Positions 8,365 to 15,342 of a stretch of DNA of 64,000 nucleotides are shown here, piece after piece. How positions within the stretch are numbered: the first letter of the stretch is position 1; every line of letters starts with the position of its first letter. The stretch comes from Mucilaginibacter sp. dw_454 (GTDB lineage: Bacteria; Bacteroidota; Bacteroidia; Sphingobacteriales; Sphingobacteriaceae), in contig NZ_JAAVVB010000004.1 in the NCBI RefSeq assembly GCF_018449775.1, positions 62,001 through 126,000 on the forward strand. Direction: 5' to 3'. A program made the position numbers and the translations under genes. Under the pieces are notes generated by a model that was not told the origin of the DNA, did no database searches, and was given only the letters and a program-made list of their open reading frames with translations.

Positions 8365-8753
8365 TGGAAAAAATAATCTTCAACTCCAATGGTACGCTCA
8401 GGTTAACCGAGCTGTTTTTTGAACTGTTGGAAAAACAGTTCCCCGTTAGTTCACCCTACAGTAAGATGAATTGCAGATATCCGGTGGATTTCGCAGCAGC
8501 GCTTTCCATACATGTGAATCACCTGAACAGGTGCTTAAAAGATAGCACCGGTAAAACGACCTCTCAGCACATCGCCGACAGGATCACCCGGGAAGCCGGT
8601 AGGCTATTACACAGTTCCCTGTGGAATGTCTGTGAGATCGGCTACTGCTTCGGTTTTGAAGAAGGCCCTCATTTTATCAATTTTTTTAGGAAACATACCC
8701 AAATGAGCCCGAATGCTTACCGCAAAATGACCAGGTCTATGCTGGCTGCTTAA
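8364..8753 (+). CDS. AraC-type DNA-binding protein lacking a ligand domain
   Basis: 129 residues, almost only the two helix-turn-helix motifs of AraC regulators: YPVDFAAALSIHVNHLNRCLK (first HTH), VCEIGYCFGFEEGPHFINFFRKHT and the closing SPNAYRK (second HTH). The usual N-terminal cupin or sensor domain is absent, so activity is set by its level or by a partner such as the coupled membrane protein. It lies 11 bp before the cytochrome gene, a likely target. Direct repeats of 14 bp at 12.5 kb are another possible site. Confidence 0.8.
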   Translation: MEKIIFNSNGTLRLTELFFELLEKQFPVSSPYSKMNCRYPVDFAAALSIHVNHLNRCLKDSTGKTTSQHIADRITREAGRLLHSSLWNVCEIGYCFGFEEGPHFINFFRKHTQMSPNAYRKMTRSMLAA

Positions 8754-8763
8754 AACAACTCCT

Positions 8764-9906
8764 ATGAAAACAAAACGCAAATTTACACTGGCTTTGATAA
8801 CCTTACTGGCGGTTGCAATAGCCATTCAGTTTAAGCATCCGGTTATCATCAACTCCCGGCCGGTAGCTGAAATTCAAGTACCGACTGCGGTAAAAGCTAT
8901 TTTTAAAAGGGCCTGTTATGATTGTCATTCCGATGAAACGAACCTTCGGTGGTACGATCAGATCGCGCCGGTTTACTGGCAGGTTGCGGCGCATGTCAAA
9001 GAAGGACGGGAAGGACTCAATTTTTCCACTATGGAAAAGATGATGCCCGCCGAGCGGAATGCGAAATTCTGGGAAGCAATCAACCAGGTTGCTGCCGGAG
9101 CGATGCCTTTGAAAAGCTATGCGTTTGTTCATCGCGACGCCAAAGTTTCCACACATGACCTGGCTATTTTAAAAGCTTATATGTCGAGCCTGGTTCCCAA
9201 AAACAAAGCCGGAGATACCGCGAAAATAAATGCTTTAGCAACACAGCTCAAAAATAAGCAAGCGCCGCTAAACCAATTACCTGTTGCCTTAAACGGTATT
9301 AACTATATGCCTGACTATAAAAACTGGCAGGTGATCAGCACCACGGACCGGTTTGACAACGGCACCATGCGCGTAATCTTCGCTAACGATATCGCGGTTA
9401 AAGCCATTCAGCAAAACCATATCCGTCCCTGGCCGAACGGAACCATATTGGCGAAAGTTGCCTGGGATCAACTGGAAGACAAGGACGGGAATATAAAAAC
9501 CGGTGCCTTTAAACAGGTTGAATATATGATTAAGAATGACGGGAAATATGCAGCCACGAAAGGCTGGGGCTTCGCGCGGTTCAAAACTGCCAATTTAGTA
9601 CCCTACGGTAAAACCGCCCTGTTTGCTAATGAATGTCTGAATTGCCACCGCCCACAGAAAAAGGAAGACTTCGTTTTTACACAACCGGTAGGATTCAATG
9701 ATTCGCATCTGAAAATGATGGCCTCTTTTATCAATAAAAAGTCAAGTACGATGTCGGTCCTATACACCAACGGCAATACCCGGACTTTAGTCACCTGGAA
9801 ACAGAAAAGCGATGAAAACTGGTTTGGGGCCAACGTTCCCGGGAAACTTCAATCCATTAAGTTGATTAATAAGCCGAACGCCCTGCAACCTTCATTTATG
9901 CCATAA
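8764..9906 (+). CDS. Haem-binding domain plus cytochrome P460-like protein
   Basis: 380 residues. N-terminal signal anchor (about 7-22), then a haem-binding domain with CYDCH (51-55) followed by the typical DETNLRWYDQIAPVYWQVAAHVKEGR segment in which Trp and His are conserved, then from about 180 a cytochrome P460-like domain with GTMRVIFANDIAV, WPNGTILAKVAW, WGFARF and a second haem motif CLNCH near 291-295. Two c-type haems are therefore expected, in the periplasm. P460-type proteins oxidise hydroxylamine or detoxify NO, but many members in this phylum have no known substrate. Confidence 0.7.
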   Translation: MKTKRKFTLALITLLAVAIAIQFKHPVIINSRPVAEIQVPTAVKAIFKRACYDCHSDETNLRWYDQIAPVYWQVAAHVKEGREGLNFSTMEKMMPAERNAKFWEAINQVAAGAMPLKSYAFVHRDAKVSTHDLAILKAYMSSLVPKNKAGDTAKINALATQLKNKQAPLNQLPVALNGINYMPDYKNWQVISTTDRFDNGTMRVIFANDIAVKAIQQNHIRPWPNGTILAKVAWDQLEDKDGNIKTGAFKQVEYMIKNDGKYAATKGWGFARFKTANLVPYGKTALFANECLNCHRPQKKEDFVFTQPVGFNDSHLKMMASFINKKSSTMSVLYTNGNTRTLVTWKQKSDENWFGANVPGKLQSIKLINKPNALQPSFMP

Positions 9907-9917
9907 AAAAACACGCT

Positions 9918-9974
9918 ATGAAAACTAATAAAGAACTCATTAAACAAGCTTTCGCCGGATGGGTGAATCAATAA
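9918..9974 (+). pseudogene. SnoaL/NTF2-like gene remnant
   Basis: ATG at 9918 opens MKTNKELIKQAFAGWVNQ followed by TAA. This matches the first helix of SnoaL-like (NTF2 fold) proteins, normally about 130 residues long, and nothing of the rest is found downstream. It is a 5' stub left by a deletion or insertion in a decayed stretch that also holds the tautomerase pseudogene. Confidence 0.45.
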
Positions 9975-10013
9975 TTCACATACATATATTCATTAACACT
10001 AAATTAAATTATT

Positions 10014-10252
10014 ATGCCTTTTGTAAATGTAAAACTGGTTGACGGTGTCTTCACCACTGAAGAAAAACACGCACTTGCAGCCGCACTGACCGATGTGATG
10101 GTGAAAATTTGAAGGATATGAAGCTTTCCGCGAGGTAGTTTGGGTGCTGATAGAAGAAATTGCACACGGATGGCTGGCATATGGGTGGCCCGGCTTTTGC
10201 AGGCCCGAAATCGCTGGAGGGAAGCTTGAGACGTTCAAAAGAAATTGTTTAA
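10014..10252 (+). pseudogene. Frameshifted 4-oxalocrotonate tautomerase-like gene
   Basis: MPFVNVKLVDGVFTTEEKHA starts with Met-Pro, the catalytic Pro of this family, and runs to VMVK, where a one-base change gives a TGA. The next frame continues FEGYEAFREVVWVLIEEIAHG, and after a second shift GGPAFAGPKSLEGSLRRSKEIV and a stop. Both downstream segments fit the tautomerase C-terminal half. At least two frameshifts are needed, so the gene is dead unless the sequence contains errors. Confidence 0.65.
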
Positions 10253-10412
10253 ACACTTAACGGACACACGATAACTCGTTCTGAATGGGGCCAGGCCGTT
10301 CCTGTTAAAGCTTAACTTCTTTAAAACTGCACTTTCAAACCAGGCAATCGGCTGGTTTTATTTATGGTCGAAAATATGGTGGTTAGGGCATTCAGAACGC
10401 ATCGTTTATCCA

Positions 10413-10443
10413 TAAAAAAGCCGCTGTAAAGTACAGCGGCTTT
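10413..10443 (-). terminator. Rho-independent terminator after the MDR gene
   Basis: Perfect 12-bp stem AAAGCCGCTGTA (10417-10428), 3-base loop, complementary arm 10432-10443. On the minus strand it is followed by TTTTTT and lies 20 bp after the stop of the oxidoreductase gene. Confidence 0.8.
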
Positions 10444-10463
10444 CATCAATTAAATTATTGATC

Positions 10464-11447
10464 TTAACCAAGATTGATAATTACTTTCCCTTTCGCTTTT
10501 CCCGATGCTACCGCCTGATAGGCTTCTTCGATATTTTCAAAGGTGTAATGTGAAGGATCAATGATCGGCTTCAATTGACCCGCTTCAATAATCGCGGTGG
10601 CTTCGCGAAGAATCTCGCCATGATGTGCCCGGTGTTTTCCGGTGATAAGCGGCAGCAAGGTAAACACACCTGAGTAGGTAGCACCCCGAAAAGATAAGGG
10701 AGCGATGCTGTGCGTTCCCCAACCCAAAATACTCACCACATGACCATGGTAGGTTTTAGCTGCCTTAAAGGAATCGTCCAATACTGCGCCACCTACGGTG
10801 TCAAAAACAATATCAAAACCTTCCCCGTCTGTGTGTTTAGTCATATAGTCCTCAATTGAACTGGACGTGTAATCTATGGAAGTCGCGCCAAAAGCTTCTG
10901 CCAGTTCTTTTTTTGCCGGGCTATCTGTTGTAAATACTTTTGCACCTTTGGCAACGGCGATCTGCGTCGCCATGTGGCCTACGCCACCGGTGCCGCCATG
11001 GATCAGCACCGTTTTACCTTTTTCTATTTTTGCGCGGTCTACTAAACCTTCCCAGGCAGTGATAAATCCAAGCGGGATAGCTGCGGCTTTGCCCATGATC
11101 AGGTTTTTGGGTTTCAAAGCCAACAGATCGGCATCAACTGCAGCGTATTCGGCAAGCGATCCCTGTACACCCGCTATTCCGCCGGTCATTCCATAAACCT
11201 CATCACCTGCTTTGAAGTTTTTCACATCTTTACCCACTTCGACAACTATCCCGGCCATATCAATACCGAGGATAGCAGGTAGCTTGGTTTTTGCATGGCC
11301 GGCATTGCCGGTCTTTATTTTGGTATCCAGTGGATTAACGCTGGCGGCTTTGATCTGTACCAATACTTCGCCGTCTTTCGGGACCGGGCGTTCAATTTCT
11401 TTTATTACAAATGGAGAACCATAGTTCTCTAAAACAAGTGCTTTCAT
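10464..11447 (-). CDS. Zinc-independent NADP-dependent MDR oxidoreductase (quinone oxidoreductase type)
   Basis: 327 residues of the medium-chain dehydrogenase/reductase fold: N-terminal GroES-like domain (KAASVNPLDTKIKTG, LGIDMAGIVVEVGKDV), Rossmann domain with IHGGTGGVGHMATQIA at about 149-165 and FDIVFDTVGG. The zinc-ligand residues of alcohol dehydrogenases are absent, so it is expected to reduce quinones or enones with NAD(P)H. Single gene with its own terminator. The substrate cannot be deduced. Confidence 0.85.
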   Translation of the reverse strand: MKALVLENYGSPFVIKEIERPVPKDGEVLVQIKAASVNPLDTKIKTGNAGHAKTKLPAILGIDMAGIVVEVGKDVKNFKAGDEVYGMTGGIAGVQGSLAEYAAVDADLLALKPKNLIMGKAAAIPLGFITAWEGLVDRAKIEKGKTVLIHGGTGGVGHMATQIAVAKGAKVFTTDSPAKKELAEAFGATSIDYTSSSIEDYMTKHTDGEGFDIVFDTVGGAVLDDSFKAAKTYHGHVVSILGWGTHSIAPLSFRGATYSGVFTLLPLITGKHRAHHGEILREATAIIEAGQLKPIIDPSHYTFENIEEAYQAVASGKAKGKVIINLG

Positions 11448-11535
11448 ATTTTCTTTTTTTTGATTAGTTAATAAACTTTATTTTATACACAAAAGATGCC
11501 CGACAGCTTGTTGCCGGCATCTTCTGCTTTTCTAT

Positions 11536-12399
11536 TTATTTCTTATCCATTTGATCAGCTAAAACCGAATTGGGTAAAACCAGGTCTTTTAAATCGGCAA
11601 ATGGAATAACCAATTGTGTGGTGCCGGCAGCGAAAGGTTTTATCTCATAATAATCATAAAAGAATAGCAAACCCTGATCGGTAATCGTAAAATTGGCCGG
11701 CAAATTGAATTGATCATCTTTAAAGAAATACCCATCTAGTTCCTGCGTTGAAGCCAGTCCCTCATTTTTACGAAAGATGCGCTCGGCGATCACTTTTAAC
11801 TCATTTTGCATATTTGGTTTAAACTGTGAATTTAATGTGATTAACTGGTGATTACGATTATCGTAATTAAGGTAAATGTGATCATACAGATCATGCAGGC
11901 CACCCGTAAAGTAATCTTTCTCACATAACAGGGCGGTATAATCTTGTTTTTCTGCGAGTACTTTAACATGGATGTCCGCATACCAATAAGCTTTAAAATC
12001 ATCTTGTGAGGCTTGGGCTTCAAATTGCTGTAGAAAATTATGACCCAGCTCTGGGTAACCTGCAGCGCCAGTGTTAATTGCGTCCATATTAGAAAGTGTC
12101 GGATGTTCTGCTGCAAGCGTATTTTGAAAATCATATTTTACTTTCAAGGGCGAAAGCACGGCACTTGTGATGATATTGTTTAGTTTATTATCCCGGAAAA
12201 TGGGATAGACAACGCGAGCAAAAGCCTCCGCAGCACCCGGGGCCGGATGATCGAACTTATAAGTACTCGTCAATTTAACCGAGCCATAGTGATAGGATGC
12301 TGGAGTATCCGCTGTGTTACCACTTTTGAATGACAATAAACCGAAAGAAAGCGTTAAGCCTAAACCGGCTGCGATGCTTAAAAATAATTTATTTTCCAT
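11536..12399 (-). CDS. DUF3298-containing exported protein
   Basis: 287 residues with an N-terminal hydrophobic segment (5-23). Two parts: a DUF4163-like half (YWYADIHVKVLAEKQDYTALLCEKDYFTGGLHD) and a C-terminal DUF3298 half (NFTITDQGLLFFYDYYEIKPFAAG, VIPFADL). This two-domain arrangement also occurs in the extracytoplasmic part of RsiV, where it binds lysozyme, but here no anti-sigma domain is present. Probably periplasmic or lipid-free exported; function unknown. Divergent from the YceI gene across a region with two 14-bp direct repeats. Confidence 0.7.
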   Translation of the reverse strand: MENKLFLSIAAGLGLTLSFGLLSFKSGNTADTPASYHYGSVKLTSTYKFDHPAPGAAEAFARVVYPIFRDNKLNNIITSAVLSPLKVKYDFQNTLAAEHPTLSNMDAINTGAAGYPELGHNFLQQFEAQASQDDFKAYWYADIHVKVLAEKQDYTALLCEKDYFTGGLHDLYDHIYLNYDNRNHQLITLNSQFKPNMQNELKVIAERIFRKNEGLASTQELDGYFFKDDQFNLPANFTITDQGLLFFYDYYEIKPFAAGTTQLVIPFADLKDLVLPNSVLADQMDKK

Positions 12400-12472
12400 G
12401 ATTGCTTAAAGATTGCGTAAGACATTAATTGATTTGAATAAGCAAAATTAATAAGGCAGGGGCGCAGGAGAT

Positions 12473-12507
12473 TGCGGAAATCAAACCAAAAGATGCGGAA
12501 ATCAAAC
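12473..12507. promoter_or_regulatory. Two 14-bp direct repeats in the DUF3298/YceI divergent region
   Basis: TGCGGAAATCAAAC occurs at 12473-12486 and again at 12494-12507, start-to-start 21 bp, two helical turns. This geometry fits tandem sites for an AraC-type or similar dimeric activator. TAGCTTTG at 12566-12573 is a plausible -7 box for the YceI gene. No more copies were noticed in the window. Confidence 0.45.
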
Positions 12508-12601
12508 GTTTGATATATGCAACTTATCCTTTGATTTTTGCATGTTAGGTTGCAGCAGGTGCATTTAGCTTTGTACCAGAGTTAATCAAACAAAACAGAT
12601 C

Positions 12602-13186
12602 ATGAAAACACTATTTATTACTTCGGCTATAGCTATATCAGCCTTATTGTTCTCCTTTAAACCTATCGCCCCGGGTAACTGGACTGTTGATAAAAACCAT
12701 GCTAAGGTTGGTTTCAGCATCACGCATAATATGACCAGCGATGTGGAAGGTTCATTCAAATCTTTCGATGCCACCATTACAACGCCAGGCGAAGATTTTT
12801 CGGGCGCAACTTTTGATTTTAGCGCTGATGCGGCAAGCATCAACACGGATAACGAGCACCGGGATAAAAATATCAGAAACGCAGATTTTTTAAACGTAGA
12901 CAAATTCCCAAAAGTGGTTTTCAAAAGTACATCCGTAATCAGGAAGAATGCTTCCGCTTATCAAATTAAAGGCAATCTAACACTGCACGGCGTTAGCAAA
13001 TCTATCGTTTTAGATGCGCTGGTGCGCATCCCTCCGGCAGCGGCAGGCTTGACGAAGACTGTAGCAGGGTTTAAGGTTAGCGGCGTTATTAAGCGTGCTG
13101 ATTTTAATATCGGGGCAGGTTTTGCGGATATCATGCTTGGCGATGAGATCACTTTGAATGTTAACGGCGAATTTTTCAAGAATTGA
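12602..13186 (+). CDS. YceI-family periplasmic lipid-binding protein
   Basis: 194 residues: signal peptide 1-24, then the YceI lipocalin-like barrel with NWTVDKNHAKVGFSITHNM, VEGSFKSFDATI, HRDKNIRNADFLNVDKFPKVVFKST, LTLHGVSK and a C-terminal GDEITLNVNGEF strand. YceI proteins bind polyprenoid or lipid ligands in the periplasm; some bacteria induce them at high pH or under stress. Complete and well conserved. The gene reads toward the right att-like repeat and is followed by a truncated aminotransferase. Confidence 0.88.
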   Translation: MKTLFITSAIAISALLFSFKPIAPGNWTVDKNHAKVGFSITHNMTSDVEGSFKSFDATITTPGEDFSGATFDFSADAASINTDNEHRDKNIRNADFLNVDKFPKVVFKSTSVIRKNASAYQIKGNLTLHGVSKSIVLDALVRIPPAAAGLTKTVAGFKVSGVIKRADFNIGAGFADIMLGDEITLNVNGEFFKN

Positions 13187-13211
13187 TCAGCATTCCCATT
13201 ATTTTTGCGCC

Positions 13212-13364
13212 ATGGACTTCTCAGCTCAGTTTCCTGTACTGGACAATTACGCTTACCTAAATACGGCTAATTCCGGCATAATCTCCCGTGACCTGGCCGC
13301 CTGGCGCAATGCGCATGATCAGGTATTTCTGCAAAATAAAGGATGTAAACTGAATAGATCATAA
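13212..13364 (+). pseudogene. 5' stub of a class V aminotransferase
   Basis: The frame from ATG at 13212 reads FPVLDNYAYLNTANSGIISR, typical of the N-terminus of PLP-dependent class V aminotransferases (cysteine desulfurase-like, normally about 350-400 residues), then DLAAWRNAHDQVFLQNKG. Homology ends near 13345 and the frame stops at 13364, exactly where the terminator/tRNA-Ala repeat begins. The rest of the gene is missing from the window, so the breakpoint coincides with the att-like site. Confidence 0.65.
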
Positions 13365-13390
13365 AAAAAGCCCACCTTTTGGTGGGCTTT
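13363..13390 (-). terminator. Terminator of the tRNA-Ala locus, copy B
   Basis: Perfect stem AAAGCCCACC (13367-13376), loop TTTT, arm GGTGGGCTTT (13381-13390), followed on the minus strand by a T run. It directly follows the tRNA 3' fragment, as in copy A. Confidence 0.8.
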
Positions 13391-13391
13391 G

Positions 13392-13434
13392 TGGAGAATA
13401 TCGGAGTCGAACCGATGACCTCTTGCATGCCATG
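13392..13434 (-). repeat. tRNA-Ala(GGC) 3' fragment, att-like copy B
   Basis: On the minus strand: anticodon loop ATGGCAT, GCAAG, T arm, acceptor 3' strand ATTCTCC and discriminator A. The sequence to its right (GCCGCACACC on the plus strand) does not restore the 5' anticodon stem, so it is a fragment, not a gene. A 38-bp core (13397-13434) is identical to copy A. It probably is the left attachment site of the conjugative element whose integrase lies at 19.2 kb; the intact tRNA should lie at the element's other end, not seen here. Confidence 0.75.
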
Positions 13435-13550
13435 CCGCACACCAAGTATTTAAAATGACCCCCAATAAGTTATAAAACCCTTTAATAAGGGGCCTTTTGG
13501 CAGTTTCAAATCCGATGAAAAGTCATTTTTAACTAACTTAAACCATGTTT

Positions 13551-13571
13551 GGAGGTTACTGGGAGGTTACT
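13551..13571. repeat. Tandem GGAGGTTACT, possible integrase arm sites
   Basis: GGAGGTTACT occurs at 13551-13560 and 13562-13571, 11 bp apart, about 120 bp inside the att-like core. A third copy lies at 19094-19103, just beyond the 3' end of the integrase gene. Short repeats near att cores are typical arm-type binding sites of tyrosine recombinases. No other copies were noticed. Confidence 0.45.
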
Positions 13572-13638
13572 GTGGTTCCAAGAGTAGGCGTTGCACGCAA
13601 TTTTCACATTTATTAATATTTGTATTCAGGCCTTTGAC

Positions 13639-14355
13639 TTAAGACAATTCTTCGCTGAAATTTTCCATAATGGAGTTAAATTCCATTTCATACGATTTTA
13701 TCAATGACTTTCCATCTTCCGAAGTATTGTCGACAATAAAAGATCCATTTAAATCACTACCAGGAAATTCATGTTTAGGTTTTAAAAGTCCGAAATGAAG
13801 TTTGCAATTATCAATAATCATAAAATGTAGAATGCTGTCAAAAGGATAAGCATAAATATGTAGCTTATTTATTTTTCCTTGTTCCAGCAAAGACTTCCAG
13901 CCTTTTACTAATTGTTTTGAATTATTGGCAAAATCCATTTTTCCGGTTTCGGATGTTGGAAACTGTATTGACTTAGCGTCACGAAAATCCCTTATCAACA
14001 AATAAACAGAGTCAATCCTTATATTGCTTTCCGAAATAGCGTTGAAATATTTATAACTGCTATTTGCAAATATCTTTACCTCGTGAAGATTTGGCGTATT
14101 GAACAGAGAAAGAACATCCGTTGTAAATCTTTCAACTGCTTTTAGTCCTGTTTTTTGTGCAAACGAAATATTCTTATCTAGGTATCTAAAAATTGAAAGA
14201 AGGATTAATGAGATTAATAGCAAACTGCCGTGTGCATCCATGAAATCTGCCAACCCTTTCATGAAAACTGAAAGCAGTTCTGTCGCTATAAAAACTACAA
14301 GAATAAAATAGATTACTCCTTTTTCAGCTTTTTCCCAAATCTCATTGATCCTCAT
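13639..14355 (-). CDS. Two-TM membrane protein with a PLD-like cytosolic domain (cargo operon, gene 5)
   Basis: 238 residues: TM helices at about 14-34 and 42-58, then a cytosolic domain of about 175 residues. Near the C-terminus the segment HIYAYPFDSILHFMIIDN, followed by KLHFGLL, resembles the second half of a phospholipase-D-like domain, but the HxK(x4)D catalytic triad is not intact (Met where Lys is expected). Last gene of a five-gene operon, overlapping the HIT gene by 14 bp. A short two-helix anchor joined to a ligand-binding-like domain would suit a membrane sensor or effector acting on a product of the other enzymes. That role is inference; I recognise no family with certainty. Confidence 0.5.
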   Translation of the reverse strand: MRINEIWEKAEKGVIYFILVVFIATELLSVFMKGLADFMDAHGSLLLISLILLSIFRYLDKNISFAQKTGLKAVERFTTDVLSLFNTPNLHEVKIFANSSYKYFNAISESNIRIDSVYLLIRDFRDAKSIQFPTSETGKMDFANNSKQLVKGWKSLLEQGKINKLHIYAYPFDSILHFMIIDNCKLHFGLLKPKHEFPGSDLNGSFIVDNTSEDGKSLIKSYEMEFNSIMENFSEELS

Positions 14356-15007
14356 GTGATTTTTTGAATTTAATTAGAACATTATTTAACCATTTCTTTG
14401 TTATTTCTTTCTCGCTATCTACCGATAGAGAGCCCTGCCAGTTATTTCGATTAGGGCGTCTTACCGTTTCCGCTATTGTTTTTCGCAAGAATTGCTTTAT
14501 TCCCCAGTTATCAGCCCATTTATATGTTCTCCCGCTAATCTCAAAAGAGAGATAGCTTTCGTTTTCGACGAATAGGTCAGAACCATCATTTATTTTATCC
14601 ACCTTTAATTGCAACTGCCTAATTTCTTTTTTTTCTAACGGCAAACAATGTAAATGCGCATGATTTATACATGCTGATCCGGTTATGTTACATGATCCAT
14701 GCTCAAAAAATATTACTTCTTTATCGGGCATATCAAGATAAAGATTCTTAATGAACTCCCTGGCATCAGCTATATATATATCCGAATCTATCGGAATTTC
14801 TGAAATGGATTGATAATGAAGCTTTGGAATTATTAAAACATGATATTCCACAATTGGACTGATGTCTGGGATAATGACAAAATACTCATTTTCATAAAGT
14901 ATTATACGATTAAATGATATTAAATCTTTTGGGATGGCATTTATCCAGCGAAAAATCTTTTTTTCCGTCGTAATGTCACAAAAGGGACATAAGGGGTCAT
15001 TATACAT
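14342..15007 (-). CDS. HIT-domain nucleotide hydrolase/transferase (cargo operon, gene 4)
   Basis: 221 residues. N-terminal zinc-type motif CPFC (7-10), a typical HIT core (ILYENEYFVIIPDISP, EYHVLIIPKLHYQSISEIP) and the histidine triad HAHLH at 116-120. HIT proteins hydrolyse or transfer nucleoside monophosphates from phosphoramidate, dinucleotide or sugar-nucleotide substrates. A C-terminal extension of about 90 residues after the triad has no recognisable domain. Overlaps the pyrophosphohydrolase gene by 8 bp and the membrane-protein gene by 14 bp, so all are co-translated. Confidence 0.75.
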   Translation of the reverse strand: MYNDPLCPFCDITTEKKIFRWINAIPKDLISFNRIILYENEYFVIIPDISPIVEYHVLIIPKLHYQSISEIPIDSDIYIADAREFIKNLYLDMPDKEVIFFEHGSCNITGSACINHAHLHCLPLEKKEIRQLQLKVDKINDGSDLFVENESYLSFEISGRTYKWADNWGIKQFLRKTIAETVRRPNRNNWQGSLSVDSEKEITKKWLNNVLIKFKKSHEDQ

Positions 15008-15308
15008 CAGATTCTTTAATTCCTTCTAAAATTAGTTTCTTATTAAAAGAGCCATTTGTTTTGGCTTTTTCTTCTTTTATGGCAGAAATCGATTTAGAAT
15101 CGTAATTATATTCTCCGACGATAGCATCAAGTATTTCATAAATATCGGCCAATTCTTCTTCCGAGGGGGCGCTTAAAAACTCATTAACCTCCTCCAGTAA
15201 TTTTTCATTTAATAATTGCCTTATTTCATGCTCGTTAGCAAGGTGAAATAATGGTATCTTCCCTGACCTACTTATAATTTCGGGTATATTATCTCTAACG
15301 AGTTTCAT
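15000..15308 (-). CDS. MazG-like nucleoside triphosphate pyrophosphohydrolase (cargo operon, gene 3)
   Basis: 102 residues beginning KLVRDNIPEIISRSGK, the hallmark of small house-cleaning NTP pyrophosphohydrolases. The metal-binding motif is present: Glu39-Glu40-x-x-Glu43 and Glu52-x-x-Asp55. Such enzymes convert an NTP to NMP and pyrophosphate, often acting on modified nucleotides. In this operon it may make or destroy a nucleotide used by the kinase, ThiL-like and HIT proteins. It starts 34 bp after the fusion gene. Confidence 0.75.
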   Translation of the reverse strand: MKLVRDNIPEIISRSGKIPLFHLANEHEIRQLLNEKLLEEVNEFLSAPSEEELADIYEILDAIVGEYNYDSKSISAIKEEKAKTNGSFNKKLILEGIKESDV

Positions 15309-15342
15309 TGGAATTAATAATTAAATACTTTAAAAGCTTTTA

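Larger units (their letters stand above)
817..13434. mobile_element. Block between two tRNA-Ala att-like repeats (fossil island)
   Basis: The ends are two direct repeats made of the tRNA-Ala 3' part plus terminator. Inside, the first gene (SLAC1-type) is cut at copy A and the last gene (class V aminotransferase) is cut at copy B. No integrase or mobility gene is visible inside, so if this was an element it has lost its machinery or was mobilised in trans. An alternative is that deletions between repeated att sites brought the two fragments together. The repeats are seen directly; the island status is inference. Confidence 0.45.

Noticed and set aside
10278-10398. CGTTCTGAATG-type 11-bp inverted repeat enclosing about 100 bp
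   Set aside because: Could be a small inverted-repeat element, but no target duplication or second copy was seen, and it lies in decayed sequence.
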